DNA of 64,000 bases from Leyella stercorea (GTDB taxonomy: Bacteria; Bacteroidota; Bacteroidia; Bacteroidales; Bacteroidaceae), in assembly GCF_021531355.1 (NCBI RefSeq), contig NZ_JADYTS010000008.1:1-64000 (forward strand). Direction: 5' to 3'. The translations under genes were made by a program, and so were the position numbers. Below the pieces are notes generated by a model, which saw nothing but the letters and a program-made list of their open reading frames with translations, had not been told where the DNA came from and did no database searches. This document shows, in pieces, positions 52,264 through 61,037 of this stretch (position 1 is its first letter; each line of letters begins with the position of its first letter).

Positions 52264-54765
52264 TTAGAAGCTGTACGTGATATTCAGCATGCCGCTTGTA
52301 CCGAATGCGTAAAACTTGCGCGGGTTCTTTGCGAAGTTATACAGCGATGCTCCGCTTGCATCTGTGTTGGGCTGACGCACGTCGTAGTTGCTCTCGTAGC
52401 CGCCAGTGCAGATGTTGCGGTTGTTGGTGAGGTTGGTTATGCTGAGGTTGATGTCGAGCAGTCCGCCCATCACACGTGCGGTGCGTCCTATTGAGCAGTT
52501 GAGCATAAATCCGCCCTTACCCTTTGCCTGGTCGAGGCTCTCACCGTCAGCTATCTGCTGCAGACGGTTGTACGTAGAGTAGTCGAGATAGATGCGGTCA
52601 TAGTAGTTGCAATCTACGCCTACAGTCCATCCGCGCTGATGATAGTTGACACCGAGGCTTGCCGCTGTGAGCGGAGTGCCAGCCTCGTGCATGTCCTTGC
52701 TGAGCAGTACGTCGTCGTTGTATGTGCCGTGGCATGCAAACATGTAGCGCGAGAGGGCATTGTCGGTTGTCTGTGCCTCGCTTATGGTGCCTACCAGCTT
52801 CATGTCGAGAGTCTTGCAGATGTCAAACTTCAGTCCTGCCTCGAGTCCGTAATACTTCTTCTTGAGTCCGGTTATTGAGTTGTACACCAGTTCGTTGGTA
52901 TTGTCCATGTAGAAGCTCTGCCAGTCGGAAGCGTCCTTCACGTACGAGTAGTAGCCGTTAATGTTGGCATGCAGCCACGAGCCGTTGTACATATAGCCCA
53001 CCTCGGTGCTGAATAGCTTCTCGTTCTTCAGATTGACAGCGATTTCGTTGTTCACCTCAGGCGAAGCAAATACAGCTGCAGCCTGTGGTGCGCGCTGCTC
53101 ATAGCCCATACCGAATGTCAGCGTATGTCCGCATCCCATATCGAGTGACGATCCGAACTTCAGTCCGCCATCGAAGAAGTCCTTTGTACGGCTCTTGCCG
53201 AATGAGTTGTCGGCAGCCATACCGTTGCGCATCTTGCCGTCGCGCTGCATCGACTGATAGCCCATGCGTGCCGAGAGACTGTAGTGCAAGGGTCCGAAAT
53301 CTTCAATATATGCGCCCCACACCTTAGCCTTGTTCATCAGTATGTTGTAGTCGTAGCCCATACGGTCGCCCTTACCCAATACGGCATCACGGTTGTTGAG
53401 GTCGTATTGCACCTTGTCCGAAGCAGCCGGATAATGAGCTATGGCATACGTATTTACGTTGTGCATCTGAGTGGCACCAAGCAGACTGTTTATAGTCTGA
53501 TAGTGCATGCCCTTGTTTGTGGCTAAGTTGAATCCGGCGCGCAAGCTGCTCTTGTTCGTAAGGCGCCTGTCGAGAGTAGAGGCTATCGACACGTTGAGGT
53601 TGTCGTTGTGGCGTGCCTCAAGCCAGTACATGGCATCGGTGCCCTGTGTTGCCACCTGCTCGTTAAACCAGTACATGCGCTCCCAGTCAAGCTGTCGGTT
53701 TGACTTATCGGCAGCCCACTCCGTGCATGCCTTCTCCCATCGTGCCTTGGCATCGGCAGTATTGGCAGGGTCAGACGGGTTCCACACGTTATATATCGAG
53801 CTTGGCATCTTCAGCCATGAGTCGGCATAAGGATTCTCACCGTTGTAGTTCAATCGGGTGCAGCGATACCAAGCATATTGTCCCTGAAGCGACGTGCTCA
53901 GTCGTGTCTTTTCATTGATGTTCCAGTCCCATGTCAGCAATGCTGTAGGCGCAAAGTCGCGCACAACACGCGAACTACGCTTCTTGTCGTTGTAGTATCC
54001 CCAATACGGATTGTACTGATGGTCGTCCGAGAGTTGGAAAGCCTCATCTGTAGATGCGCCATATTGAGCACGCTTAGAGGGGCTGCCCCATGTGGCGAAA
54101 GCCAATGAGTGAGTGTCGCCCCACATCTTCTGCACGCTGAGATAGTACGATAGCGACTTCAGCGGTGTGCCGTCTACATATCCCTGCTTAGCCCATCGGT
54201 AAGACAATGTACCTGCAAATGCCCATCCGTTGGCGCTCAGTCCCGAGGCATACGAGTAGGCTCCGCCCATAGTATAGTTGCGGTTGGCACCGGTCCATTC
54301 TATATGGTGGCCACGTTTCATGCCGGCTGCGCGGAAGTTGTAGTTGTTCGATCCGCCCAAAGCCGTCATTCCATAGCCGAACGATTCGAAAGGCAGCGAC
54401 GAGTCGAAGTACAGTCCTTGAAGTCCTATGCCGCCTATGGTAGGATAGCGGAATTGTCCTGTCTCAACGTTGTTCATCAGTACGCCGTTGATGTACACCT
54501 CGTTGTACATAGGATTGTAAGCACGGAATCGCAGATGGGTCGGTGCGAAGCGATAGCTCACTTCCGATGCGAACACGTTACGTTTAGAATTGACCATCGT
54601 AACGCCTTGTGGCATGTCGGCATTCTGTCCGAGTTGCTGCTCGGCAAAGGTATAGGCTGCCTCCACATCAAGTTTGCCGTGCTGACCAATCGAGTCGGTA
54701 TAGGTCTGTGCCCAAGCAGGAGCGCAGCACATAGCCAACAGTGCTATATTTAGTTTCTTTTGCAT
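52264..54765 (-). CDS. TonB-dependent outer-membrane receptor
   Basis: 833 residues from the ATG at 54765 (MQKKLNIALLAMCCAPAWAQ, signal peptide); a longer frame begins at 54822 but adds a non-signal stretch. A plug-like domain (residues about 60-150: LRFRAYNPMYNEVYINGVLM, then GGIGLQGLYFDSSLPFESFG) is followed by a beta-barrel of alternating aromatic strands, ending in FYAFGTSGMLNITYSF with the terminal Phe expected for barrel insertion. It lacks the carboxypeptidase-like N-domain of SusC proteins and has no SusD neighbour. Substrate unknown; iron, cobalamin or peptide ligands are possible. Confidence 0.85.
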   Translation of the reverse strand: MQKKLNIALLAMCCAPAWAQTYTDSIGQHGKLDVEAAYTFAEQQLGQNADMPQGVTMVNSKRNVFASEVSYRFAPTHLRFRAYNPMYNEVYINGVLMNNVETGQFRYPTIGGIGLQGLYFDSSLPFESFGYGMTALGGSNNYNFRAAGMKRGHHIEWTGANRNYTMGGAYSYASGLSANGWAFAGTLSYRWAKQGYVDGTPLKSLSYYLSVQKMWGDTHSLAFATWGSPSKRAQYGASTDEAFQLSDDHQYNPYWGYYNDKKRSSRVVRDFAPTALLTWDWNINEKTRLSTSLQGQYAWYRCTRLNYNGENPYADSWLKMPSSIYNVWNPSDPANTADAKARWEKACTEWAADKSNRQLDWERMYWFNEQVATQGTDAMYWLEARHNDNLNVSIASTLDRRLTNKSSLRAGFNLATNKGMHYQTINSLLGATQMHNVNTYAIAHYPAASDKVQYDLNNRDAVLGKGDRMGYDYNILMNKAKVWGAYIEDFGPLHYSLSARMGYQSMQRDGKMRNGMAADNSFGKSRTKDFFDGGLKFGSSLDMGCGHTLTFGMGYEQRAPQAAAVFASPEVNNEIAVNLKNEKLFSTEVGYMYNGSWLHANINGYYSYVKDASDWQSFYMDNTNELVYNSITGLKKKYYGLEAGLKFDICKTLDMKLVGTISEAQTTDNALSRYMFACHGTYNDDVLLSKDMHEAGTPLTAASLGVNYHQRGWTVGVDCNYYDRIYLDYSTYNRLQQIADGESLDQAKGKGGFMLNCSIGRTARVMGGLLDINLSITNLTNNRNICTGGYESNYDVRQPNTDASGASLYNFAKNPRKFYAFGTSGMLNITYSF

Positions 54766-54913
54766 GTTTGTTTTATTCAGTTTGTTTTTATTGTCCTTAC
54801 AAAGTAAGGCATTATATTCCAATTGCGAAAATAATTCGGTCGATATTTACCTTCCGTTCGACTTATCCCCTTTGTTTTCCGTCATTTAGAACAATTAGCG
54901 GAGCTGCCCCATT

Positions 54914-55148
54914 CAAAATTCAAAATCCAAAATCGCAGGCACAGCAGCCCAATTCAAAATTCAAAATTCAAAATCGCAGGCACAGTCGAGAATAATTCAA
55001 AATTGAACAATTCAAAATCGCAGGCAAAGCCGAGAACAATTCAAAATTGAATAATTCATAATAGCAGGCGTAACCGAGAACAATTCAAAATTGAACAATT
55101 CAAAATCGCAGGCAAAGCCGAGAACAATTCAAAATTCCTAATTCCTAA
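54914..55148. repeat. AT-rich repeat tract with 44-nt units
   Basis: Four units start at 54973, 55017, 55061 and 55105, exactly 44 nt apart; each carries AT(C/A)GCAGGCnnAGnCGAGAA followed by AATTCAAAATTGAA-like words. Related, less regular copies precede them from 54914. The same block, inverted, lies at 27470-27493. The rest of the gap 54766-54913 shows nothing further. Confidence 0.85.
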
Positions 55149-55151
55149 CTC

Positions 55152-56228
55152 CTAATTCTCTTCGTGTTCCTTCGTGACGTATCTCTGCCAGTAGGCAATG
55201 ATGAGTGTGGTCAAGGGGAGGGCGATGATGAGACCGATGAAGCCCAGCAGCGCGCCCCACACAGACAGCGAGAGCAGCAGAATGGCAGGGTTCAGCCCCA
55301 TAGCCTTGCCCATAATCTTTGGCGTTACTATCATGTCGGTGATTATCTGCACCACACAGAAGAGTCCGACAGCCAATCCGAACACCACCCAGAAGTTCTG
55401 TCCGGTGTCAGCCGCTTTAAGCATGGCAAGGAAAGCGGTAGGAATTATGGCGAAGGTGTGCAGATAAGGCACCAGATCCATTACTCCGATGAGTATGCCC
55501 AGACCTATTGCCATAGGGAAGTCCATTATGCTGAAGCCTATGCAGAACATCACGCCCATGCAAAGCGCTACCAGACACTGGCCTCGGATGTAGTTGTTGA
55601 GTTCGCGCTCGACGTCGCCCGCCAGTTCATGCCAGAAAGGTCGGTTCTTCTTGGGGAATATCTTTATCCAATTGGAGGTGAGATATTCGTAGTCGAGCAG
55701 AATGAAGAACATATATAATAAGGTGATGCACGATGCCACAATGCTCAGCACTATGTTGGCAGTCTGACCTATCACGGCAAACACCTTTGGCATGCTGGTG
55801 CGTATGGCATCCTTGAAATCGTTGCTCTTGAAGAATCGTTCCACCTGTTCCTGGTTCTCCTCAATCCAGTTTTTCACAAGCGTCGTAAGGTCATTGGTGT
55901 GTGTTGTCTGGTGGAGCCAGTGCATCAGAAACTCGTAAAGCTTCTGAAACTGCCCTATCATGGGCGGAATGATGAAGTAAATCATCAGTCCCACCACGCC
56001 CAGCACTACAGCCATGGCTATGAGTATAGCCAGTGCGCGCACCTTGACATGCATGCGATACTGTATGAACTTCACCATCGGGTACATAAGATAGGCGAAA
56101 AGCCACGCTATGAAGAACGGCAGCAGCACGCTACTCAGATAGTTGGTCACGGCAAACACAGCCACTGTGATGAGCGAAATGGCCGTCCAACGTATGAATT
56201 TGTCAAATGTGATTTTCTGTTCCAACAT
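55152..56228 (-). CDS. AI-2E family transporter (PerM-like)
   Basis: 358 residues with about eight membrane segments in the family's 2+3+3 pattern: ISLITVAVFAVTNYLSSVLLPFFIAWLFAYL at the start, a soluble stretch (about 85-150: HWLHQTTHTNDLTTLVKNW), and the signature region GLGILIGVMDLVPYLHTFAIIPTAFLAML near residue 250. Members move autoinducer-2 or act as Na+/H+ antiporters; which applies here is unknown. Its promoter lies back-to-back with that of rsmI. Confidence 0.9.
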   Translation of the reverse strand: MLEQKITFDKFIRWTAISLITVAVFAVTNYLSSVLLPFFIAWLFAYLMYPMVKFIQYRMHVKVRALAILIAMAVVLGVVGLMIYFIIPPMIGQFQKLYEFLMHWLHQTTHTNDLTTLVKNWIEENQEQVERFFKSNDFKDAIRTSMPKVFAVIGQTANIVLSIVASCITLLYMFFILLDYEYLTSNWIKIFPKKNRPFWHELAGDVERELNNYIRGQCLVALCMGVMFCIGFSIMDFPMAIGLGILIGVMDLVPYLHTFAIIPTAFLAMLKAADTGQNFWVVFGLAVGLFCVVQIITDMIVTPKIMGKAMGLNPAILLLSLSVWGALLGFIGLIIALPLTTLIIAYWQRYVTKEHEEN

Positions 56229-56254
56229 ATATAAAATGCGATTTCAATGGGTAC

Positions 56255-56284
56255 AAAATTACGAATACGTTTTAAAAATTGCAA
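56255..56284 (-). promoter_or_regulatory. Promoter for the AI-2E gene
   Basis: Minus strand TTG at 56282-56284, a 19-nt spacer, TAATTTTG at 56255-56262, 27 nt before the ATG. Confidence 0.8.
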
Positions 56285-56301
56285 AGAAAGGGCTTCTTTT
56301 T

Positions 56302-56332
56302 TTGCCATTCTTGATTAATATAGCTATATTTG
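56302..56332 (+). promoter_or_regulatory. Promoter for rsmI
   Basis: TTG at 56302-56304, a 20-nt spacer, TATATTTG at 56325-56332. The ATG at 56341 follows after 8 nt, so the message is probably leaderless or nearly so. Confidence 0.8.
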
Positions 56333-56340
56333 TCGCCAAT

Positions 56341-57150
56341 ATGGGGATATTGTATATAGTGCCCACTCCGGTGGGAAACATGGAGGACATGACAATGCGT
56401 GCCATCCGTATATTGAGAGAGGCCGATCTTGTGCTTGCCGAAGACACTCGCACATCGGGCATTCTGCTCAAGCATTTCGACATACAGAACCGTCTGATGT
56501 CGCACCATAAGTTTAACGAGCACGGCACAAGCGCCGCCATCGTCGAACGGTTGAAGGCTGGCGAGACGATAGCTCTAATCAGCGACGCCGGCACTCCAGG
56601 CATCAGCGACCCGGGATTCTTTCTCGCACGCGAGGCTGCCAAGGCTGGAATAACGGTGCAATGTCTGCCAGGTGCTACGGCATTTGTGCCAGCCATTGTC
56701 AGTTCCGGACTGCCTTGCGACCGCTTCTGCTTTGAAGGTTTCCTGCCACAGAAGAAGGGACGCCAGACGCTTCTCGACGCTTTGCGCACCGAGACGCGCA
56801 CTATGATATTCTACGAGTCGCCCTACCGGCTGGTGAAGACATTGGAGCAGTTTGCCGAAGTATTCGGCGACGAACGCCAGGCAAGCGTCTGCCGCGAGAT
56901 ATCCAAGTTGCACGAGGAGAGTGTACGCGGTTCGCTCAAGGAGATAATAGCCCACTTCCACCAGACAGAGCCGCGTGGCGAGATAGTGATAGTGGTGGCT
57001 GGATGCGGCGAAGGCGAAATGTCGGCACTCAAGGCATTGAAGGCTCAGGCCAAGGAGAAGAAGCCGCGACTGAGCAACAAGGAGCGTTACGCCATGCGCG
57101 AAGCCGCCCCCGAAGAATTCAAGAAGAAGAAATTCCGAGAAGAAGAATAA
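56341..57150 (+). CDS. rsmI: 16S rRNA (cytidine 1402-2'-O)-methyltransferase
   Basis: 269 residues from the ATG at 56341. Earlier in-frame ATGs lie inside or before the promoter and would run antisense to the AI-2E gene, while MGILYIVPTPVGNMEDMTMRA matches the normal family start. Landmarks: LAEDTRTSGILLKHFDI, LISDAGTPGISDPGF, CLPGATAFVPAIVSSGLPCDRFCFEGFLP, and IFYESPYRLVKTLEQ. It uses SAM to methylate C1402 of 16S rRNA with RsmH. The lysine-rich tail (NKERYAMREAAPEEFKKKKF) is an addition of about 25 residues. Confidence 0.93.
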   Translation: MGILYIVPTPVGNMEDMTMRAIRILREADLVLAEDTRTSGILLKHFDIQNRLMSHHKFNEHGTSAAIVERLKAGETIALISDAGTPGISDPGFFLAREAAKAGITVQCLPGATAFVPAIVSSGLPCDRFCFEGFLPQKKGRQTLLDALRTETRTMIFYESPYRLVKTLEQFAEVFGDERQASVCREISKLHEESVRGSLKEIIAHFHQTEPRGEIVIVVAGCGEGEMSALKALKAQAKEKKPRLSNKERYAMREAAPEEFKKKKFREEE

Positions 57151-57191
57151 CAATCGGTAACATACTGAATAATAACCAAACCCTGACAAAT

Positions 57192-58046
57192 ATGAAAAAG
57201 TTTAAGTTTTTATTATTTGCATTGGCAGTAGTTGCCTTCGCATCGTGTGGCAACAGTGACAAAAAACAATCGGTAGAGGGCACTGTACAGAGCGACTCAC
57301 TGCAACGCGTGATAACTCAGAAGGACAATGAAATCAACGATATGATGGAAACCTTCAACCAAATACAGGAAGGTTTGCGCGAGATTGACGAAGCCCAGAA
57401 CCGTGTGAGCATCGTGAAGAACGGCGAAGGAGCCGACAAGCGCCGTCAGATTGTAGAGAACATACAGTTCATCTCCAATACAATGAAGCAGAACCGTGCC
57501 CTCATCGAGAAGCTGCGACAGCAGATGCGCGAGTCGAGCGTTAAGGGCGACCAGCTACGCAAGACCATTGAGGACCTCGTAAAGCAGATTGACGAGAAGG
57601 ACAACCAGCTCAAGCAGCTGCGTGCCGAACTCGATGCCAAGGACATACACATTGCCGAACTCGACCAGACTGTCAACACTCTCAACGACAACGTGTCGAG
57701 CCTCAAGACAGAATCGTCGCAGAAGAGCGAGACTATCAACGCTCAGGACAAGCAACTCAACACCGCATGGTTTGTATTCGGAACCAAGAAGGAGCTGAAG
57801 GAACAGCACATCCTCGAAGGATCAAAGGTGCTTGAGTCGAACTTCAACAAGCACTACTTCACCAAGATCGACATCCGCGTCGATAAGGAGATCAAGCTCT
57901 ACTCTAAGTCCGCCAAGATTCTCACCATGCACCCGTCAAGCTCGTACACCCTACTGCAGGATGCCAACAAGCAGTACGTGCTTCGCATCAACAACCCACA
58001 GATATTCTGGTCAACCAGCAAATATCTCGTCATACTCGTGAAGTAG
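57192..58046 (+). CDS. Coiled-coil lipoprotein
   Basis: 284 residues from the ATG at 57192; a longer frame overlaps rsmI. MKKFKFLLFALAVVAFASC is a lipoprotein signal with lipobox FASC. Residues about 35-185 are a long coiled coil (IEKLRQQMRESSVKGDQLRKTIEDLV, then LKQLRAELDAKDIHIAELDQT). The C-terminal 95 residues form a small domain (HYFTKIDIRVDKEIKLYSKSAKILTMHPSSSY). No family name is certain. Likely an envelope spacer or assembly factor. A strong terminator follows. Confidence 0.8.
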   Translation: MKKFKFLLFALAVVAFASCGNSDKKQSVEGTVQSDSLQRVITQKDNEINDMMETFNQIQEGLREIDEAQNRVSIVKNGEGADKRRQIVENIQFISNTMKQNRALIEKLRQQMRESSVKGDQLRKTIEDLVKQIDEKDNQLKQLRAELDAKDIHIAELDQTVNTLNDNVSSLKTESSQKSETINAQDKQLNTAWFVFGTKKELKEQHILEGSKVLESNFNKHYFTKIDIRVDKEIKLYSKSAKILTMHPSSSYTLLQDANKQYVLRINNPQIFWSTSKYLVILVK

Positions 58047-58070
58047 CATTAGGTATAACATTATAAATTA

Positions 58071-58123
58071 AAGCCCAATAAGCATATACCCAGGGCGTTG
58101 CCCTAAATATGCTTATTGGGCTT
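58071..58123 (+). terminator. Long hairpin terminator after the lipoprotein
   Basis: A 17-bp stem AAGCCCAATAAGCATAT (58071-58087) / ATATGCTTATTGGGCTT (58107-58123) with an inner AGGGC/GCCCT pair. The T tail is short. Confidence 0.8.
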
Positions 58124-58155
58124 ATTTCACAATAAATTATCTACAACAAATCAAA

Positions 58156-59361
58156 ATGGATACAGAACAACTATCGCTAACAAAGAAAACCCTTGTCGGC
58201 GTGCAGTTCCTCTTCGTGGCATTCGGTGCCACGGTGCTGGTGCCGCTGCTCATCGGTATCAATCCCGCTACGGCGCTCTTCACAGCCGGATTGGGTACAT
58301 TCATCTTCCACTTCGTAACCGGCGGCAAGGTGCCCATCTTCCTTGGCTCGTCGTTTGCATTCATTGCCCCTATCATTGCAGCCACACAGCAGTGGGGATT
58401 GCCCGGCACTCTCGCCGGACTTACAGCCGTATCGCTCGTCTACTTCGTAGTGAGTGCATTGGTGAAGTGGCAGGGCAAGCGTCTGCTCGACCGCATTTTC
58501 CCACCCGTAGTGATCGGTCCGGTCATCATTCTCATAGGCCTCTCGCTCTCGGGCAGTGCCGTCAACATGGCAAAGACCAACTGGATGCTCGCCTTCGCGT
58601 CGCTCATCACCGCCATTGCTATACTGACATTCTGCCGCGGACTGATGAAGCTCGTACCTATTATAAGTGGCGTCATCGTGGGCTACGTAATCGCCATCTG
58701 CATTGGCGAGGTCGATTTCTCGGGCGTAGCATCGGCATCGTGGCTGGCTATACCGGTACAGTTCGACACTATCACCCACTTCGAGTGGGCACCATTCCTC
58801 TACATGATTCCCGTAGCCATAGCCCCAGTGCTTGAGCACATCGGCGACGTATACGTAGTAAGCGCAGTAGCCAAGAAGGATTTCGTTGAGAATCCCGGCA
58901 TACATCGCACCATGCTCGGTGACGGATGCGCCTGCCTTGCCTCGGCATTGCTCGGCGGTCCTCCTGAGACTACTTACTCTGAGGTGACCGGAGCCATGTC
59001 TATCACCAAGGTTACATCGCCTGCCGTAATACGCATTTCGGCTGCCACAGCCATCTGCTTCTCTATCATCGGCAAGCTCAGCGCATTGCTGCAGTCAATC
59101 CCACAGGCAGTACTCGGTGGCATAATGCTGCTTCTATTCGGTACCATCGCCAGCGTTGGCATACAGAACCTCATGCAGCACAAGGTCGACATGAACGACA
59201 CCCGCAACGTCATCATCATCTCCGTAATGCTCACCATGGGTCTCGGCGGCGCAGTGCTCTCATCAGGTTCGTTCGCAATCTCAGGCATCGGACTCGCCGC
59301 CGTCATCGGCGTAGTGCTCAATCTGGTATTGCCGAAGACCAAACAAGAAGAAAAGGAATAA
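58156..59361 (+). CDS. uraA: Uracil permease, NCS2 family
   Basis: 401 residues, about 12-14 membrane segments. LVGVQFLFVAFGATVLVPLLIGINPATALFTAGLGT and KVPIFLGSSFAFIAPI are the N-terminal NCS2 signatures. Substrate site residues lie in PVAIAPVLEHIGDVYVV (Glu near residue 232) and GGPPETTYSEVTGAMSITK. It imports uracil with protons. Close to UraA in length and motifs; a different pyrimidine or xanthine substrate is possible. Monocistronic. Confidence 0.92.
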   Translation: MDTEQLSLTKKTLVGVQFLFVAFGATVLVPLLIGINPATALFTAGLGTFIFHFVTGGKVPIFLGSSFAFIAPIIAATQQWGLPGTLAGLTAVSLVYFVVSALVKWQGKRLLDRIFPPVVIGPVIILIGLSLSGSAVNMAKTNWMLAFASLITAIAILTFCRGLMKLVPIISGVIVGYVIAICIGEVDFSGVASASWLAIPVQFDTITHFEWAPFLYMIPVAIAPVLEHIGDVYVVSAVAKKDFVENPGIHRTMLGDGCACLASALLGGPPETTYSEVTGAMSITKVTSPAVIRISAATAICFSIIGKLSALLQSIPQAVLGGIMLLLFGTIASVGIQNLMQHKVDMNDTRNVIIISVMLTMGLGGAVLSSGSFAISGIGLAAVIGVVLNLVLPKTKQEEKE

Positions 59362-59417
59362 GCCCAATCCACAATTCCTCCACATAGTGAGGTAAGTAAT
59401 ATACACACATTAAAACA

Positions 59418-59446
59418 AAAGCGGAGGTCACAGCCTCCGCTTTTTT
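59418..59446 (+). terminator. Terminator after uraA
   Basis: 10-bp stem AAAGCGGAGG (59418-59427) / CCTCCGCTTT (59434-59443) with loop TCACAG and a T-run. Confidence 0.9.
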
Positions 59447-59573
59447 ATTCACCCAACACAAATACAAACCCTCAACAGGAGCGAAGCTCCACACCATCTC
59501 ACCATAACAACGGGGGCAAAGCCCCCTGTTTTCCCACACAGCGAAAAAAGTAATATATTTTTCGCAAAAATGT
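59447..59573. other. Gap with two small GC hairpins
   Basis: GGAGC-GAA-GCTCC at 59479-59491 and GGGGGC-AAA-GCCCCC at 59512-59526, the latter followed by TGTTTTC, so possibly a terminator. No gene is seen between uraA and the fimbrial operon. Confidence 0.5.
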
Positions 59574-59604
59574 TTGTTCGTTTCGTAAACATTCGCTATA
59601 TTTG
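59574..59604 (+). promoter_or_regulatory. Bacteroides-type promoter for the fimbrial operon
   Basis: TTG at 59574-59576, a 20-nt spacer, TATATTTG at 59597-59604. It implies an untranslated leader of about 160 nt before the first gene, room for post-transcriptional control. Confidence 0.8.
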
Positions 59605-59771
59605 CTATCGAAAAGTTCAAGGCAATGTACTTTGTCTTGCACTTTGACTATGAAGACTTAACGCAGACTAAAGAAACGTAAGACAAAACGTGATTTAACT
59701 AACGTGACACAATAAAACTATATTAACTAAAACGCAAAATAATAAACTTGACAAATAAAAGACGATTGCCT

Positions 59772-61037
59772 ATGATACGATTTATAGCACTCATCTTCTT
59801 GGCGCTCGGAATGCAGACTGCCTCCGCCCAAGAAAACGACAAGGAAGTTTGCATTGAATTTAGGGTAGGATCAAGTGTTCTTGACCCAAATTTCGGCAAC
59901 AACGCTTCTAATCTGAACGACGTGATTAAGTTTCTTAACGAAATAAGAAACGACAACTCCATTGAACTTACCAAGGTGACGTTCTGTGGCTCTGCTTCGC
60001 CCGAAGGCGACAAGGCTCGCAACATCAAGCTTGCACAAAACCGTTGTGCCAGCATGGAGCGGTATGTGCGTCAGCGCATCAACCTGCCCGACAACATCAT
60101 CAACCGTCAGGAATGGTCGGACGCATGGCAGAAACTCGCCATTTATGTCGAAAACTCGGACATGCCCAACAAGAAAGAGGTGCTGCACGAGCTGCTCGAA
60201 ACCCCCGAATACACCTATAATAAATATGGTGCACTCGTCGACAGCCGCAAGAAGCGACTCATGGACATGAACTACGGACGCACATGGAACTATATGCTCG
60301 ACAAGTTCTTCCCTTCTGTACGCAACGCCAGCGCCATCCTCGTCACCATACGCAACAAGAAGGAAGTGGCTGCTGCTCCTGTGGTTGAGACTCCGGTGGT
60401 TGAACAACCAGCACCCGTAGCCGAGACTCCTGCCCAGCCCGAACCTATCGTGGACTCAAAGAGTTCAGCATACTTCGCACTCAAGACCAACATGCTCTAC
60501 GACGCACTCCTCGTGCCTAACATCGGCGTTGAGTTCTCGCTTGGCAACCGCTGGAGCATAGCTGCCGACTGGATGTACGGATGGTGGAGTCGCAACAAGA
60601 GCCATCGCTACTGGCGCATTTACGGTGGCGGTATCAGCCTTCGCAAGTATTTCGGAGCCATGGCTGCCGAGAAACCGTTGCAGGGTCACCACATCGGCAT
60701 CAACGCACAGATGCTCACCTACGACTTCGAGTTTGGTGGCACAGGATATATGGGTGGCGAGCCTGGCGGCACACTGTGGGATCGTATGAACTACACCATC
60801 GGTGCTGAATACGGCTACTCTCTGCCTATAGCACGCCGACTGAACATCGACTTCAGCATCGCTGCAGGATATATGGGCGGACGCTACTACGAATACATCC
60901 CGCTCGACGGCCACTACGTATGGCAAGCCACAAAGAACCGCCACTGGGTAGGCCCTACTAAGGTTGAGGTATCGCTCGTTTGGCTTCTTGGACATGGCAA
61001 CTACAACACGAAAACGAAGAAAGGAGGCGAGAAATGA
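59772..61037 (+). CDS. DUF3575 protein with OmpA-like N-domain (fimbrial cluster)
   Basis: 421 residues from the ATG at 59772 (MIRFIALIFLALGMQTASAQ, signal peptide); a TTG at 59748 is less likely. Residues about 25-100 resemble an OmpA-type domain (EFRVGSSVLDPNFGNN, GSASPEGDKARNIKLAQNR). A Pro/Val/Glu-rich linker (VVETPVVEQPAPVAETPAQP) leads to the DUF3575 barrel-like domain (about 235-410: FALKTNMLYDALLVPNIGVEF, then GGGISLRKYFG). Such proteins open fimbrial operons of the FimA/Mfa type in Bacteroidales and probably anchor or position them in the outer membrane. It overlaps the next gene by 4 nt. Confidence 0.85.
   Translation: MIRFIALIFLALGMQTASAQENDKEVCIEFRVGSSVLDPNFGNNASNLNDVIKFLNEIRNDNSIELTKVTFCGSASPEGDKARNIKLAQNRCASMERYVRQRINLPDNIINRQEWSDAWQKLAIYVENSDMPNKKEVLHELLETPEYTYNKYGALVDSRKKRLMDMNYGRTWNYMLDKFFPSVRNASAILVTIRNKKEVAAAPVVETPVVEQPAPVAETPAQPEPIVDSKSSAYFALKTNMLYDALLVPNIGVEFSLGNRWSIAADWMYGWWSRNKSHRYWRIYGGGISLRKYFGAMAAEKPLQGHHIGINAQMLTYDFEFGGTGYMGGEPGGTLWDRMNYTIGAEYGYSLPIARRLNIDFSIAAGYMGGRYYEYIPLDGHYVWQATKNRHWVGPTKVEVSLVWLLGHGNYNTKTKKGGEK

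Noticed and set aside
54973-55148. Possible CRISPR array with a 44-nt period
   Set aside because: The whole unit repeats, with no variable spacer between conserved repeats.
56143-56340. N-terminal extension of RsmI by 66 codons
   Set aside because: It would run through the rsmI promoter and antisense to the AI-2E gene start; the family start matches the ATG at 56341.
57003-57191. N-terminal extension of the coiled-coil lipoprotein
   Set aside because: It overlaps rsmI in another frame and would bury the lipoprotein signal that begins at 57192.
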